From contig CADAPC010000031.1 in NCBI GenBank assembly GCA_902789725.1, positions 1 to 32,761 on the forward strand: a stretch of DNA of 32,761 nt. The letters run 5' to 3'. This DNA is from an uncultured Bacteroidales bacterium (lineage in GTDB: Bacteria > Bacteroidota > Bacteroidia > Bacteroidales > Bacteroidaceae). This document shows, piece by piece, positions 1-9,186 of the stretch. Position numbers and translations under genes: made by a program. Each line of letters opens with the position of its first letter. Position 1 is the first letter of the stretch. The notes under the pieces were generated by a model. It saw only the letters and a list, made by a program, of their open reading frames with translations, searched no databases and was not told the DNA's origin.

Positions 1-1
1 C

Positions 2-487
2 TATGTGAAAGGGTTGTTGCCTACTTATACAGGCTTGGACGACGCGGATGTGCAGACAGGGTTTGCGTTAAAGTTCTGGCGAGCCTTGAAGCGGGGAGAC
101 ATCGAGCAGGCCATGCAGGAGATGAAGGCCTACCTTGCCGGCATTCCCTACGTGGAGGGCTTCAAGAAGAAATTGGAGGAGGTGTCTGCGGCGGAGGGTT
201 TCTATGAATACACCATGTACCTTATCTTCTCGATGCTCAACGTCTATGCCCGCACGCAGGTGAAGGTGGCGGGCGGACGAATTGACATGGTGGTGTGGAT
301 GCCCGACACGGCGTATGTGTTCGAACTGAAAGTGAACGGCACAGCAGAGGAAGCCTTGCAGCAAATCAATGACAAGGGCTATGCTTTCCCGTACAAGACT
401 GAAGGCCGCAAGGTGGTGAAGGTGGGTGTGAAATTCAATGCCGACACTCGTGTGCCCGAAGACTGGATGGTGAAAGAGGATAATTGA
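2..487 (+). CDS. C-terminal part of an AAA-ATPase/PD-(D/E)XK nuclease-type protein (DUF1703-like), 5' truncated
   Basis: The reading frame is open to the left edge of the window, so only the last ~160 residues are seen; the GTG at 5 is an internal codon, not a convincing start. The fragment carries a PD-(D/E)XK-like core: an Asp in GRIDMVVW followed by the E-x-K of VFELKVNG, and then a helix with QQINDKGYAFPY. This arrangement is typical of the C-terminal nuclease-like domain of the large Bacteroidota family in which an N-terminal AAA ATPase is fused to a DUF1703 domain. The cellular role of that family is not established; many copies per genome are common. The ATPase half would lie outside the window. 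The gene ends before a strong hairpin terminator at 542-593. Assignment to the family is fairly secure; function is unknown. Confidence 0.8.
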   Translation, partial: YVKGLLPTYTGLDDADVQTGFALKFWRALKRGDIEQAMQEMKAYLAGIPYVEGFKKKLEEVSAAEGFYEYTMYLIFSMLNVYARTQVKVAGGRIDMVVWMPDTAYVFELKVNGTAEEALQQINDKGYAFPYKTEGRKVVKVGVKFNADTRVPEDWMVKEDN

Positions 488-541
488 TTGGTTAAAAATT
501 AAAGGGTTAAAGTTGCTGGTTTGTGCTGGCACATCACAATC

Positions 542-593
542 AGGGAGCTGGGATTGCATTTGTTTTTGCAATCACAGCTCCCTCCGTTTTTTA
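542..593 (+). terminator. Rho-independent terminator after the nuclease-type gene
   Basis: The arms 542-558 and 567-583 pair over 17 positions with one mismatch (G551/A574) around an 8-nt loop, followed by a T-rich run at 585-590 on the plus strand. The T-run lies only on the plus side, so it mainly serves the plus-strand gene ending at 487. No matching T-tract signal is obvious for the rhamnose operon arriving from the other side. Confidence 0.8.
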
Positions 594-646
594 TCTAAAA
601 AACCACCTTTTCAGATGAACTGCTTACTTCATAAAGAATAAATTGC

Positions 647-1468
647 TTAGCAAGGTCTCTGCTTGGGCAGATGAAACACATCTTGCACTTCTTTCATCGC
701 AGCTTCCGTCATGCCATCAGGTTCACTGCCCATGCTACGGGCACACATGTAGATGTTGGCAGCTTTGCAGAGTACATCTGTTTGATCAAAGGCATCCATA
801 ATGTCCTGACCTACGGCCACCGTACCATGCTTCTCCCATAACACCACATCGTGATTCTTGATTTTCTCAAGCGTTGCCTCAGCCAGCTCAACAGATGATG
901 GAAGGCCATATGGCACTATGCCTATGCCGAGTGGGGCAAAAGCCAAGGTTTCGGGAATCATGCTCCAAAGCACACGAGTCATCTCGTCACCTTTCAAGAA
1001 ACGCTGGATGTGGCTCATGGCCACCAACTCGATGGGGTGCGTATGAAGGGTTGCCTTGTAGCAGGAACCTGTTTCCAAAAGATAATTTTGCAAAGCAAGG
1101 TGAGTGGGCAGTTCGGATGTGGGCACCACCGGTTCGTCTGCAATAATCTCGTAACTGGCACAATCATCACAAATGCGAACGATTGATCCATTCTGCATGG
1201 GCCAGCGCGCCAAATCACGCATACGCTTACCCGTACCTTTGCAGTAGAAATATTTATCCCTTAATTGGGGAAGCACCATACCAATCTGCTTGATAGGTGC
1301 TATGGCTGGCAAAGCTTTGCACTCATCGTCCATAAACTCTGTGACATTCACCGTAATGTTGCCACCATTTCTTTCGGCCCAGCCCTTCTGCCATAAATAG
1401 CCTGTCACCTCAGCTATTTGATTAACAACAGCCTTGAGGCCTGGACGTCCGTCTAATATGCTCTTCAT
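647..1468 (-). CDS. rhaD: L-rhamnulose-1-phosphate aldolase
   Basis: The class II aldolase splits L-rhamnulose 1-phosphate into dihydroxyacetone phosphate and L-lactaldehyde in the cytoplasm. The 273-residue length matches E. coli RhaD (274). Visible family features are ERNGGN near residue 32, VPTSELP with Glu119, the zinc-binding pair H142-T-H144 and a third histidine, H214, in WEKHG; these line up with E117, H141, H143 and H212 of the E. coli enzyme. It is the last gene of the minus-strand rhamnose operon, 28 bp after the permease. No lactaldehyde reductase or dehydrogenase follows, so the C3 product must be handled by enzymes encoded elsewhere. Identification is strong. Confidence 0.95.
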   Translation of the reverse strand: MKSILDGRPGLKAVVNQIAEVTGYLWQKGWAERNGGNITVNVTEFMDDECKALPAIAPIKQIGMVLPQLRDKYFYCKGTGKRMRDLARWPMQNGSIVRICDDCASYEIIADEPVVPTSELPTHLALQNYLLETGSCYKATLHTHPIELVAMSHIQRFLKGDEMTRVLWSMIPETLAFAPLGIGIVPYGLPSSVELAEATLEKIKNHDVVLWEKHGTVAVGQDIMDAFDQTDVLCKAANIYMCARSMGSEPDGMTEAAMKEVQDVFHLPKQRPC

Positions 1469-1496
1469 TTCTGATTTTTATTTATTTGTGATTTTT

Positions 1497-2831
1497 TTAA
1501 TAATTATTGCCATATCTTTCCTTCGTGATTTGGTCAAGCGCTTTCCCACGTGTGTTGGGAGCGCCAATGACACCTACAATCAGAGAGATGAGCAGCAGGG
1601 CTATCATGCAATAAGCCGCCACAGTGAAACCTTCACCATTCTCGCCATAGATGTAGGTGAATACAAGTCCCCAAACTGCTGAGAGACCACGCACGATAAA
1701 GAACATGAGGCCTTGCGCTCCAGCACGGAATTTGGCCGGGAAAAGCTCCGACCCCCACAGGGCATAGAACACCTGTACGGAACAGCCATTGTTGATGCCC
1801 CAGAGGATGGTGAACACCCAAAGCCAAACAAGGTTGTTGACACCAATGCCCACAATGATGAACCAAGCACTCAGAGCACACAAAAGGCCAAACACATAAA
1901 AGATGCGGTGTGCCACTTTGTCAACGAAATAGGATATGAGAAAAGTGGTGACCACCACTACCACCCAGCTGATGCAGCTGAGCATGTTGGCATCCTTGTT
2001 GCTCATACCACCCGCCGACTCATAAATGTGAGGCTGGAAGAAGCCCATCACCGATGCCACAAGGTTCCAAGTGAGGTAGATGGTGGCTAAGAAGATGACA
2101 GTTTGGACAGCAATCTTGTTCTGAAACAACACCTTGATGTTGTCAATCAGACCAGCTCTCTTACTCGTCTCCTTCTGGGCTGTAAACTCAGCACTCTCTT
2201 GCAAGCCACGCTGCAGGTTCCAAGCTATGAAAGCCACCACAAAGAGGGAAAAGAATACCACACGAGAACTGAACACGTTGACGGCATCAATTGTCAAATC
2301 CTCACCGCCAATGGCGTATGCCAGCGATTCTACCCAACCAAACAAATAGCCACCTGGAGCAAAGAACATGCCCAAAAGCAAGATGCACATAGGGCCAATG
2401 CCCCACGACATTTGAGAGATACAGATGTTGCGACCACGATTGTTGATTTCAGAACTTTCAGATATGTAAGTCCAAGAGGCTGGCACTCCTACACCGACTG
2501 AGATGCCCGTACAGAGAAAACCTGCCAACAGCAACGGAAAATTGGTAGAGCACATGATAAGCAGCACGCCAAGCATATAAACCAACAGGTTGTAAGTGAA
2601 GATGAACTTACGCCCATACTTGTCGGCCAAGAAACCACCGATGATGGCACCAATGGCAGCGCCCAAACAGTTGGCACTAATGAAATTGAGCCAGCCAAGA
2701 TGAACTTCGCTCAAGCCAAGGTAGTTCTGCCAAAGGGTCAGGCCACTGGCACCTGCCACAATGGCTCCGGCATCGAGATAGTTGTTGAGAGACACCGCCA
2801 AGGTGCTCTTCAAAGAACCTGAATTTGCCAT
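1497..2831 (-). CDS. MFS sugar-porter family permease, probable L-rhamnose transporter
   Basis: A 444-residue inner-membrane protein with about 12 hydrophobic segments. It shows three hallmarks of the sugar porter branch of the major facilitator superfamily: ADKYGRK between segments 2 and 3, a PASWTYISES...RGR block after segment 4, and ELFPAKFRAGAQG in the second half. Lying between the isomerase and rhaD genes (28-69 bp gaps), it most likely brings L-rhamnose, or a closely related sugar, across the inner membrane by proton or sodium symport. It is not related to E. coli RhaT, which belongs to the drug/metabolite transporter superfamily. Substrate is inferred from context only; another pectin-derived monosaccharide remains possible. 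Confidence 0.82.
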   Translation of the reverse strand: MANSGSLKSTLAVSLNNYLDAGAIVAGASGLTLWQNYLGLSEVHLGWLNFISANCLGAAIGAIIGGFLADKYGRKFIFTYNLLVYMLGVLLIMCSTNFPLLLAGFLCTGISVGVGVPASWTYISESSEINNRGRNICISQMSWGIGPMCILLLGMFFAPGGYLFGWVESLAYAIGGEDLTIDAVNVFSSRVVFFSLFVVAFIAWNLQRGLQESAEFTAQKETSKRAGLIDNIKVLFQNKIAVQTVIFLATIYLTWNLVASVMGFFQPHIYESAGGMSNKDANMLSCISWVVVVVTTFLISYFVDKVAHRIFYVFGLLCALSAWFIIVGIGVNNLVWLWVFTILWGINNGCSVQVFYALWGSELFPAKFRAGAQGLMFFIVRGLSAVWGLVFTYIYGENGEGFTVAAYCMIALLLISLIVGVIGAPNTRGKALDQITKERYGNNY

Positions 2832-2900
2832 AATTTTGTCACATCAAATTTTGCAATAAAGTAATAACTTCATGTCGAAATAACAGGTTGCTCGACTACA

Positions 2901-4331
2901 TCAGCGACAAACCACATCACACTCAATATTGAAAATCTTGGCCACCTTCAAGATGGTGTCGATATGGTGACCCACAGCTGCGGCCATGTGGTGGGTGGGG
3001 CCTGCTTCGCTCCATTTGTTGACAAACTCACGACAACTGAGCGAGAACTTGGTGCGCATGTTAGTGTCACCAAACATAAAGATGGGTCCGTCTTCGTTGA
3101 CACCTTCGGCCACCACAAACTTGAACACACCATTTTTGTCTTGCGTGATGGCAAGATAAGTGACAGGACCTGTGGGAGGATAGAACTGTGTGAGGTAGCC
3201 ACCACCACTCTTTCCGTGGAACACGGGGACAATCTTCATAGTGGGTTTATGGGCTTGAGAGATATCGAAGTCGCCTGAACCTGAGTGACCGATGATGCAG
3301 ATGTCTTTGGGGAAGTCGATGCTGTACATTTCAGCAAGCGTACCTGTGCCCGAAATGGTTTTCAGAATAGACATAGCCATCGCCACTTTCATGTCACCCT
3401 CCACAGCACAAGCTGTATGTTGCTTGATGAGCATGGAGAATGCAGGGATGAGCATAGAATCCAGCTTGCCAGCAATGCCTTGAGCGAAACCATCATAATG
3501 AGAAGCAATCATGCCGAGTTGTTCATCTTTCACCCACTGTTCGAAAGCAACCACATATTTTGCCATATCCCATACCTTCTCGATGGTGCCACCTCCTTCG
3601 ATGTCGAACGTATCGAGAATATCCTGAGCCTTGGCACGTATGGCGGCCTCATCGTTGACGTTGTCAGCAATCGCCCACATCTTTTCCCAATCGAATTGTT
3701 TTGTATAGACAAACATGCGATGGTAGAGGTTGGTCTCGTCAATGTAGAGGTCCATCATGCCAGGATAGGGACGCCCAATCTGAGCGATGTTTGTGTCGCG
3801 GAAGCGACGGCGCACTTGAGCTGCACGACACCAATCCTCTATTTCAGCCTGTACTTCAGGATCGCCCCCTTCTACTACACCTGTAATGACAGCGGAACGT
3901 TTTCCTGCACGGTTCAAATCAGCTACCATCTCGCCAATAGCGCCGCAAGCATAAAGTTCGCCCAACCAAGTGGGAATGTCGGTCTTTGCATAGTCTGGAG
4001 CCAGTTTCTTTTGTACATTCACAATCACGACTGGTACATCCAAATCGCGAACTGCGGGTAACATATTATAAGATGTGCAGTAGGTGAGCATTTGCAAAAT
4101 GACCAAGTCAACATCTGCTGCACGGAACTTATCACCTGCTGCCATTGACTGTTCCTTGGTCGTCACCATCCCCCCATCTATCATGTCGATGGTATTGGGT
4201 AATGTTTTTTTGAAAGCTTCGTACTGTGCCTCAAACTCAGGAACAAGCTGAGGAAACTGTGGAAGATAAGCTTGCAGGGCGATAGAGAACACGCCTACTC
4301 GCGCTTTAGTTTCTACTAATGGTTTGCTCAT
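2901..4331 (-). CDS. L-arabinose/L-fucose isomerase-family protein, probable L-rhamnose isomerase
   Basis: A 476-residue cytosolic sugar isomerase of the L-arabinose isomerase (AraA) fold family. All four metal/catalytic positions of E. coli AraA can be matched: E311 in VEGDMK (AraA E306), E334 in TLAEMYS (E333), H349 in GHSGSGD (H350) and H448 in THHMAA (H450). The N-terminus lacks the WFVTGSQHLYG-type signature of true AraA, so it is a divergent subgroup. It sits between a clear rhamnulokinase and the permease in an operon that otherwise lacks any RhaA-type isomerase. The simplest inference is that it converts L-rhamnose to L-rhamnulose. Alternatives are L-fucose or L-arabinose isomerisation, with the true RhaA encoded elsewhere. 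Family call is firm; substrate is inferred. Confidence 0.85.
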   Translation of the reverse strand: MSKPLVETKARVGVFSIALQAYLPQFPQLVPEFEAQYEAFKKTLPNTIDMIDGGMVTTKEQSMAAGDKFRAADVDLVILQMLTYCTSYNMLPAVRDLDVPVVIVNVQKKLAPDYAKTDIPTWLGELYACGAIGEMVADLNRAGKRSAVITGVVEGGDPEVQAEIEDWCRAAQVRRRFRDTNIAQIGRPYPGMMDLYIDETNLYHRMFVYTKQFDWEKMWAIADNVNDEAAIRAKAQDILDTFDIEGGGTIEKVWDMAKYVVAFEQWVKDEQLGMIASHYDGFAQGIAGKLDSMLIPAFSMLIKQHTACAVEGDMKVAMAMSILKTISGTGTLAEMYSIDFPKDICIIGHSGSGDFDISQAHKPTMKIVPVFHGKSGGGYLTQFYPPTGPVTYLAITQDKNGVFKFVVAEGVNEDGPIFMFGDTNMRTKFSLSCREFVNKWSEAGPTHHMAAAVGHHIDTILKVAKIFNIECDVVCR

Positions 4332-4410
4332 AATTGTAATATTTTGCTTTAATTAAATGGTTAATTATTCTTATCAATAGGCTTTCCATTTCGTCAAAGA
4401 GACAAAAGGA

Positions 4411-5883
4411 CTATTTTGTATTTGTCACAGCAAGATAACGTTCGTAAGCCGCATCCCAAGCCTCAGTATCAGCAGGCTCGTAAGTCTTCATTTCAATACT
4501 TTCGGCTATGATGGAACGCATTTCAAACATATCCTTCACCACTCCTGCGGCTTTGGCTTGTAGCATGATGTTGCCGATGGCTGTGCCTTCTACAGGGCCA
4601 GTGAGCACAGGAAGCCCGATGCTGTTGGCAGCAAATTGCATCAGGTACTGGTTGTAGGTACCACCCCCTATGACGTGAAGTCTCTCAATGGGGAAAGGGG
4701 CCAGTTCTTTCAGATAGCCTAACACCTGACGGTAGCGCATGGCCAAACTTTCAAAGATGCAACGAGCTATCTCCTGATGCGTCTCAGGAACTGGCTGCCC
4801 CGTTGTTTTGCAATAAGTCCGAATCGCATCAATCATGCTTGCCGGATTGGCGAAATCTGATGCATCGGGGAAGATGAAACTCCGGAAAGCCGGTGCCTCC
4901 ATTGCGCTCTTGTTCAAGTCGTTCACATTGGCTGGAGCGTTTTTGAACTCTTTACGGCTACGCTCCAAGAGCCACATGCCACAAATATTCTTCAAAAAGC
5001 GAGTGGTTCCTTCAATACCCCCTTCGTTCGTGAAGTTATACTCGAAACTCTTGTCATTGATGATAGCATCCTTGGTTTCAATTCCCAAAAGCGACCAGGT
5101 GCCACAGCTCAAATAGGCAAAGCGTTCGTTCATTGCTGGCACTGCAGCTACCGCAGCACCCGTGTCATGACCTGCCACAGCCACTACTGGCACAGCACCC
5201 AAACCCGTCATCTTTTGCACTTCGGGGGTCAGTGCCCCCACTTGCTCACTCGGATTCACATACCGTCCAAACTGACTCTCCTCCAATCCGATGGGAGCAA
5301 TCAAATCTGAGTCAATCCGCTTGGTGCGGGGATTCAGCATCTGACTGGTGGAAAGTACCGTATATTCGCACACAGCCTCACCGGTCAGCATATACATCAA
5401 AGCATCGGGGATAAAGAGGATTTTCTCAGCTCCTTCCATCGCCGAATCATGGTTACGACGAAGGGTGGACAATTGAAAGAGCGAGTTAAACTGCATGAAC
5501 TGAATACCTGTCTTTTCGTACACTTTTTCCTTAGACACCAGTTTGAAATATTCTTCCATCGCACCATCCGTATGAGGGTCGCGATAGCAATAAGGGTTGC
5601 GGAGAACTCCACCGTCCTTCCCCACAAATACAAAGTCACACCCCCAGGTGTCAATACCGATGGAAGCAATCTCCACCTTCTCATCAGCCACCACCTTCAA
5701 TCCACGGATTATTTCATTGTAAAGTGCATAAATATCCCAAAAGAAATGGCCACCCACCTCAATAATATTGTTTGGAAAACGGGTCAACTCACGTTGTTCC
5801 AGTTTACCATCGACAATCGACCCCAGAATGGTTCGCCCACTTGTGGCACCCAGGTCAACGGCAAAGAAATTCATGTTTGTCAT
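4411..5883 (-). CDS. rhaB: Rhamnulokinase
   Basis: FGGY-family kinase that phosphorylates L-rhamnulose to L-rhamnulose 1-phosphate using ATP. It carries the N-terminal AVDLGATSGR phosphate loop, SIGIDTWGCDF, YRDPHTDG, the catalytic-base region AGHDTGAAV (D240 with this start, matching E. coli RhaB D237), CGTWSL, and the C-terminal VIGGGTYNQ and GPVEGTAIGN segments. Similarity to E. coli RhaB runs end to end, which separates it from fuculokinase and xylulokinase. A TTG at 5896-5898 would add five residues. I prefer the ATG at 5881-5883, which puts seven residues before AVDLG as in E. coli; the ATG at 5872-5874 is also possible. It is the first gene of the operon, about 40 bp below a TAnnTTTG box. 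Confidence 0.93.
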   Translation of the reverse strand: MTNMNFFAVDLGATSGRTILGSIVDGKLEQRELTRFPNNIIEVGGHFFWDIYALYNEIIRGLKVVADEKVEIASIGIDTWGCDFVFVGKDGGVLRNPYCYRDPHTDGAMEEYFKLVSKEKVYEKTGIQFMQFNSLFQLSTLRRNHDSAMEGAEKILFIPDALMYMLTGEAVCEYTVLSTSQMLNPRTKRIDSDLIAPIGLEESQFGRYVNPSEQVGALTPEVQKMTGLGAVPVVAVAGHDTGAAVAAVPAMNERFAYLSCGTWSLLGIETKDAIINDKSFEYNFTNEGGIEGTTRFLKNICGMWLLERSRKEFKNAPANVNDLNKSAMEAPAFRSFIFPDASDFANPASMIDAIRTYCKTTGQPVPETHQEIARCIFESLAMRYRQVLGYLKELAPFPIERLHVIGGGTYNQYLMQFAANSIGLPVLTGPVEGTAIGNIMLQAKAAGVVKDMFEMRSIIAESIEMKTYEPADTEAWDAAYERYLAVTNTK

Positions 5884-5922
5884 ATACGTAGTTAGCAAGT
5901 TAAATTAGATAGATAGTAGCGA

Positions 5923-5930
5923 CAAAGTTA
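5923..5930 (-). promoter_or_regulatory. Bacteroidota -7 promoter element for the rhamnose operon
   Basis: The minus strand reads TAACTTTG here, an exact match to TAnnTTTG. The predicted transcription start would be about 30 bp before the chosen rhaB ATG. A clear -33 TTTG was not identified. Confidence 0.5.
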
Positions 5931-5971
5931 CCACTTTATTTTCATAGGACAAAGAAAAAATCATTTTCACC

Positions 5972-5981
5972 ACTTTAAAGT
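5972..5981. promoter_or_regulatory. 10-bp palindrome between the divergent promoters (possible operator)
   Basis: ACTTTAAAGT is a perfect inverted repeat lying between the rhaB and pflB promoter boxes. The 9-mer ACCACTTTA overlaps it at 5969-5977 and occurs again at 5930-5938, next to the rhaB -7 box. The site is where a regulator could act, but a 10-bp AT-rich palindrome can arise by chance. Confidence 0.25.
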
Positions 5982-6015
5982 ACTATTTTTTTCTTCTTAT
6001 CCCACGAATTTGTAG

Positions 6016-6023
6016 TAACTTTG
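6016..6023 (+). promoter_or_regulatory. Bacteroidota -7 promoter element for pflBA
   Basis: TAACTTTG matches TAnnTTTG exactly and lies 55 bp before the pflB ATG. A T-rich stretch at 5986-5998 occupies the -33 position without a clean TTTG. Confidence 0.5.
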
Positions 6024-6078
6024 CATCGTTTTTCACAAGTATCGCATATTCATCTACTATAAATGCATTGATTCACCT

Positions 6079-8319
6079 ATGAAATTAACAAACCAAATTG
6101 AAGGTTACGAAGGTTACATGTGGAAACGTGAAATCAACGTCCGTGACTTCATCCAACACAATTATGTCCCTTACACAGGTGACGAGTCTTTTCTTGTAGG
6201 ACCGACAGTCCGAACCACTACTTTATGGGAGAAACTCACTGAGATGTTCAAAGTTGAACGTGAAAAAGGAGTCTATGATGCAGAGCAGAAATTACCTCAG
6301 GCAATCGACACCTATGGAGCAGGCTATATTGACAAAGAGAACGAAGTCATCGTCGGACTTCAGACCGACGCTCCACTCAAGCGAGGCATTTTCCCCAAGG
6401 GAGGAATCCGCATGGTGGAAAATGCACTGAATGCCTACGGTTACCAACTCGACCCCATGACCAAGGAAATCTACACGAAATATCGCAAGACCCATAATGA
6501 GGGAGTGTTTTCTGCCTACAATAAGGACATCCGCAATGCACGCCACGCCCACATCATCACAGGACTTCCCGATGCCTACGGACGAGGACGCATCATCGGC
6601 GACTACCGCCGCATTGCCCTCTATGGTGTGGACAACCTCATTGAGGAGCGCAAGCGTTTCCTTGACCGTCTGGACATTCAGGAAATGACAGAGGAGTGTA
6701 TTCAGCAACGGGAAGAGACTTCGGAACAGATTGCAGCCCTGAAGAGTTTCGTGAAGATGTGTGCCAACTATGGTTTCGACGTGACCCGCCCCGCCCAGAA
6801 TGCACGTGAAGCAGTGCAGTATGTCTATTTTGGGTATTTAGGAGCGGTGAAAGATCAAGACGGAGCAGCGATGTCTATCGGACGTGTTTCCACCTTCCTT
6901 GACATATTCATTGAACGCGACATTCGCGAAGGGAAACTCACGGAAGAGGAAGCACAGGAGCTGATTGACCAAATGATTATTAAACTGCGCATTGTTCGTT
7001 TCCTTCGAACCCCTGAATATAATGACCTCTTCTCTGGCGACCCTGTATGGGTGACAGAGTCCATTGGTGGTATGGGAGTGGACGGAAGGACAATGGTGAC
7101 AAAAACCTCTTATCGTTTCCTCCATACGCTGGAAAACCTGGGTCCTGCACCAGAGCCTAACCTGACCGTACTTTGGGCACAGAATCTGCCTGAAAACTGG
7201 AAACGCTATTGCGCAAAGATGTCCATCAAGACTTCTGCCATCCAATATGAGAATGACGACCTGATGCGTCCGGATTATGGCGATGACTATGGCATTGCTT
7301 GCTGCGTGAGCCCCATGAAGATTGGTAAGCAGATGCAGTTCTTCGGTGCTCGCGCCAATTTGGCTAAGTGTCTTCTCTATGCCATCAATGGTGGCCGTGA
7401 CGAAATGACAGGTGAACAAGTTGGACCCGATTTTGCCCCCATCACAAGCGACTACCTCGACTACAACGAACTGATGTACAAGTTTGAGAACATGATGCGG
7501 TGGTTGGCAAAAACCTATGTCAATGCCTTAAAGATTATCCACTACATGCATGACAAATATGACTATGAAGCATACCAGATGGCACTGATTGACGGTGATG
7601 TCATCCGCACACGTGCAACAGGTATTGCCGGTCTCTCCATCGTGACAGACTCTTTGGCTGCAGTGAAATACGGCAAAGTGCGAGTCATCCGCGATGAGCA
7701 AGGCATCGCAGTAGGCTTCAAGCAAGAAGGAACTCCTTCCTTACCTTTTGGAAACAATGACGAGCGCACGGACAAAATAGCCCTTATGGTCACGGAAAAG
7801 TTCATGGAATACTTGCGTCAGCACGAAACGTACCGGCACGCCATCCCCACACAGTCCTTATTGACCATCACCTCTAACGTAGTGTATGGAAAGCACACGG
7901 GGGCCACCCCCGACGGACGCCCCAAAGGCGTGCCTTTCGCTCCAGGTGCCAACCCGATGAATGGACGAGACGTGAAAGGAGCCGTGGCAGCACTATCTTC
8001 TGTCGCCAAACTACCTTTCCAACATAGCCACGATGGCATTTCTTACACCTTCGCCATCTCGCCTTCCACCTTGGGCAAACAGAATGAAACGCAAATTGAC
8101 AACCTTGTCAACCTCATGGACGGATATTTCACGCCCGACGGAGGTCATCACTTAAATGTGAATGTTTTCGACCGCGAGCTTTTGGTTGATGCAATGGAGC
8201 ATCCTGAAAAATACCCACAACTGACCATCCGCGTGAGCGGCTATGCCGTCAACTTCGTGAAATTGACCCGCGAACAACAGTTGGATGTCCTTTCACGCAC
8301 CATCAACCATTCGTTATAA
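6079..8319 (+). CDS. pflB: Pyruvate formate-lyase (formate C-acetyltransferase)
   Basis: A glycyl-radical enzyme of anaerobic mixed-acid metabolism: pyruvate plus CoA gives acetyl-CoA plus formate. The 746-residue length is close to E. coli PflB (760). The catalytic cysteine pair is C408-C409 in GIACCVSPM, and the radical glycine is G721 in RVSGYAV near the C-terminus. The adjacent cysteines separate it from glycerol/diol dehydratases and other glycyl-radical paralogues. It begins a two-gene unit with the activase pflA 23 bp downstream and is divergent from the rhamnose operon. Its activity requires anoxic conditions, which suits a gut or rumen anaerobe. Confidence 0.97.
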   Translation: MKLTNQIEGYEGYMWKREINVRDFIQHNYVPYTGDESFLVGPTVRTTTLWEKLTEMFKVEREKGVYDAEQKLPQAIDTYGAGYIDKENEVIVGLQTDAPLKRGIFPKGGIRMVENALNAYGYQLDPMTKEIYTKYRKTHNEGVFSAYNKDIRNARHAHIITGLPDAYGRGRIIGDYRRIALYGVDNLIEERKRFLDRLDIQEMTEECIQQREETSEQIAALKSFVKMCANYGFDVTRPAQNAREAVQYVYFGYLGAVKDQDGAAMSIGRVSTFLDIFIERDIREGKLTEEEAQELIDQMIIKLRIVRFLRTPEYNDLFSGDPVWVTESIGGMGVDGRTMVTKTSYRFLHTLENLGPAPEPNLTVLWAQNLPENWKRYCAKMSIKTSAIQYENDDLMRPDYGDDYGIACCVSPMKIGKQMQFFGARANLAKCLLYAINGGRDEMTGEQVGPDFAPITSDYLDYNELMYKFENMMRWLAKTYVNALKIIHYMHDKYDYEAYQMALIDGDVIRTRATGIAGLSIVTDSLAAVKYGKVRVIRDEQGIAVGFKQEGTPSLPFGNNDERTDKIALMVTEKFMEYLRQHETYRHAIPTQSLLTITSNVVYGKHTGATPDGRPKGVPFAPGANPMNGRDVKGAVAALSSVAKLPFQHSHDGISYTFAISPSTLGKQNETQIDNLVNLMDGYFTPDGGHHLNVNVFDRELLVDAMEHPEKYPQLTIRVSGYAVNFVKLTREQQLDVLSRTINHSL

Positions 8320-8342
8320 AAAATGGAGGAAGGACAAAAGAT

Positions 8343-9074
8343 ATGGTGAAGGGACATCTGCACAGCATCGAGTCCTTCGGCACAGTCGATGGCCCTGGAA
8401 TTAGGTTCGTAGCCTTTTTTCAGGGCTGTCCTATGCGTTGCGCTTTCTGCCATAACCCTGACACATGGGATTTTCAACGCCCTGTACCATTCGAGATGAC
8501 ACCTAAGGAACTTTTGGAGGAGGTGAAACGGTACAAGCCCTTCATCAAGAAGGGAGGAGTGACCTGTTCGGGAGGCGAACCACTCATGCAAACAGAATTT
8601 CTTCTTGAGTTTTTCCAATTATGCCAACAAGCAGGATTCCACACAGCACTTGACACCAGCGGAGCTATTTTCAACGAAAAAGTCAAACAAGTGCTACAAT
8701 ACACCGATCTGGTTCTTCTTGACATCAAGACACTCGATGACGACCTCCACCCCTCTTATACAGGACACACCCGCTCCAACAATCAAGCTATGCTCGACTA
8801 TTTACAACAAATCCACAAACCCACATGGATTCGCCATGTGATTGTGCCCCACTACACAGACGATGACCAGCACCTCACGCTTTTGGCGAAAGAACTTCAG
8901 CGCTACGACAATGTTGAATGTGTGGAACTGTTACCCTACCACACACTCGGCACATACAAATACAAAGAACTTGGCATTCCCTACCCTCTTGAAGGTATTC
9001 CCCCTCTGTCTGACAAACAAAAGAAACATGCTACTGATATTTTCTGTCAATACCTCCAGTGTCCTATTCTATGA
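8343..9074 (+). CDS. pflA: Pyruvate formate-lyase activating enzyme (radical SAM)
   Basis: A 243-residue radical SAM enzyme that abstracts hydrogen from the PflB glycine to install the radical. The cluster-binding motif CPMRCAFC places cysteines at 29, 33 and 36, the same positions as in E. coli PflA, followed by HNPDTW. Further family features are TCSGGEPLMQ (SAM-binding GGE) and the LLDIK segment. Length and immediate position after pflB (23 bp) make the assignment secure. It lacks the extra ferredoxin-like domain of activases that serve diol dehydratases. Confidence 0.96.
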   Translation: MVKGHLHSIESFGTVDGPGIRFVAFFQGCPMRCAFCHNPDTWDFQRPVPFEMTPKELLEEVKRYKPFIKKGGVTCSGGEPLMQTEFLLEFFQLCQQAGFHTALDTSGAIFNEKVKQVLQYTDLVLLDIKTLDDDLHPSYTGHTRSNNQAMLDYLQQIHKPTWIRHVIVPHYTDDDQHLTLLAKELQRYDNVECVELLPYHTLGTYKYKELGIPYPLEGIPPLSDKQKKHATDIFCQYLQCPIL

Positions 9075-9131
9075 TTTATCCAAAACTGAAAAATATATAC
9101 CGTTTTATTTTCTTACTTCATACTTTTTCAT

Positions 9132-9139
9132 TACCTTTG
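9132..9139 (+). promoter_or_regulatory. Bacteroidota -7 promoter element for the GH51 gene
   Basis: TACCTTTG matches TAnnTTTG and is 48 bp before the GH51 ATG. The region before it is AT-rich without a clean -33 TTTG. This suggests the GH51 gene is transcribed separately from pflBA. Confidence 0.5.
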
Positions 9140-9186
9140 CACACAAATAACTTTCATTTATTCACAAAAACCTATATTGCTAACTT

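Noticed and set aside
592..646. A possible terminator for the rhamnose operon just past rhaD on the minus strand
   Set aside because: Only a short TTGCT/AGCAA pairing can be drawn and there is no T-run after it on the minus strand.
3285..4061. A 258-codon open frame on the plus strand opposite the isomerase gene
   Set aside because: The isomerase on the other strand has conserved active-site residues throughout; this frame is its complement.
5884..5898. TTG start for rhaB at 5896-5898
   Set aside because: An ATG at 5881-5883 gives an N-terminus that aligns with E. coli RhaB; the five additional residues have no support.
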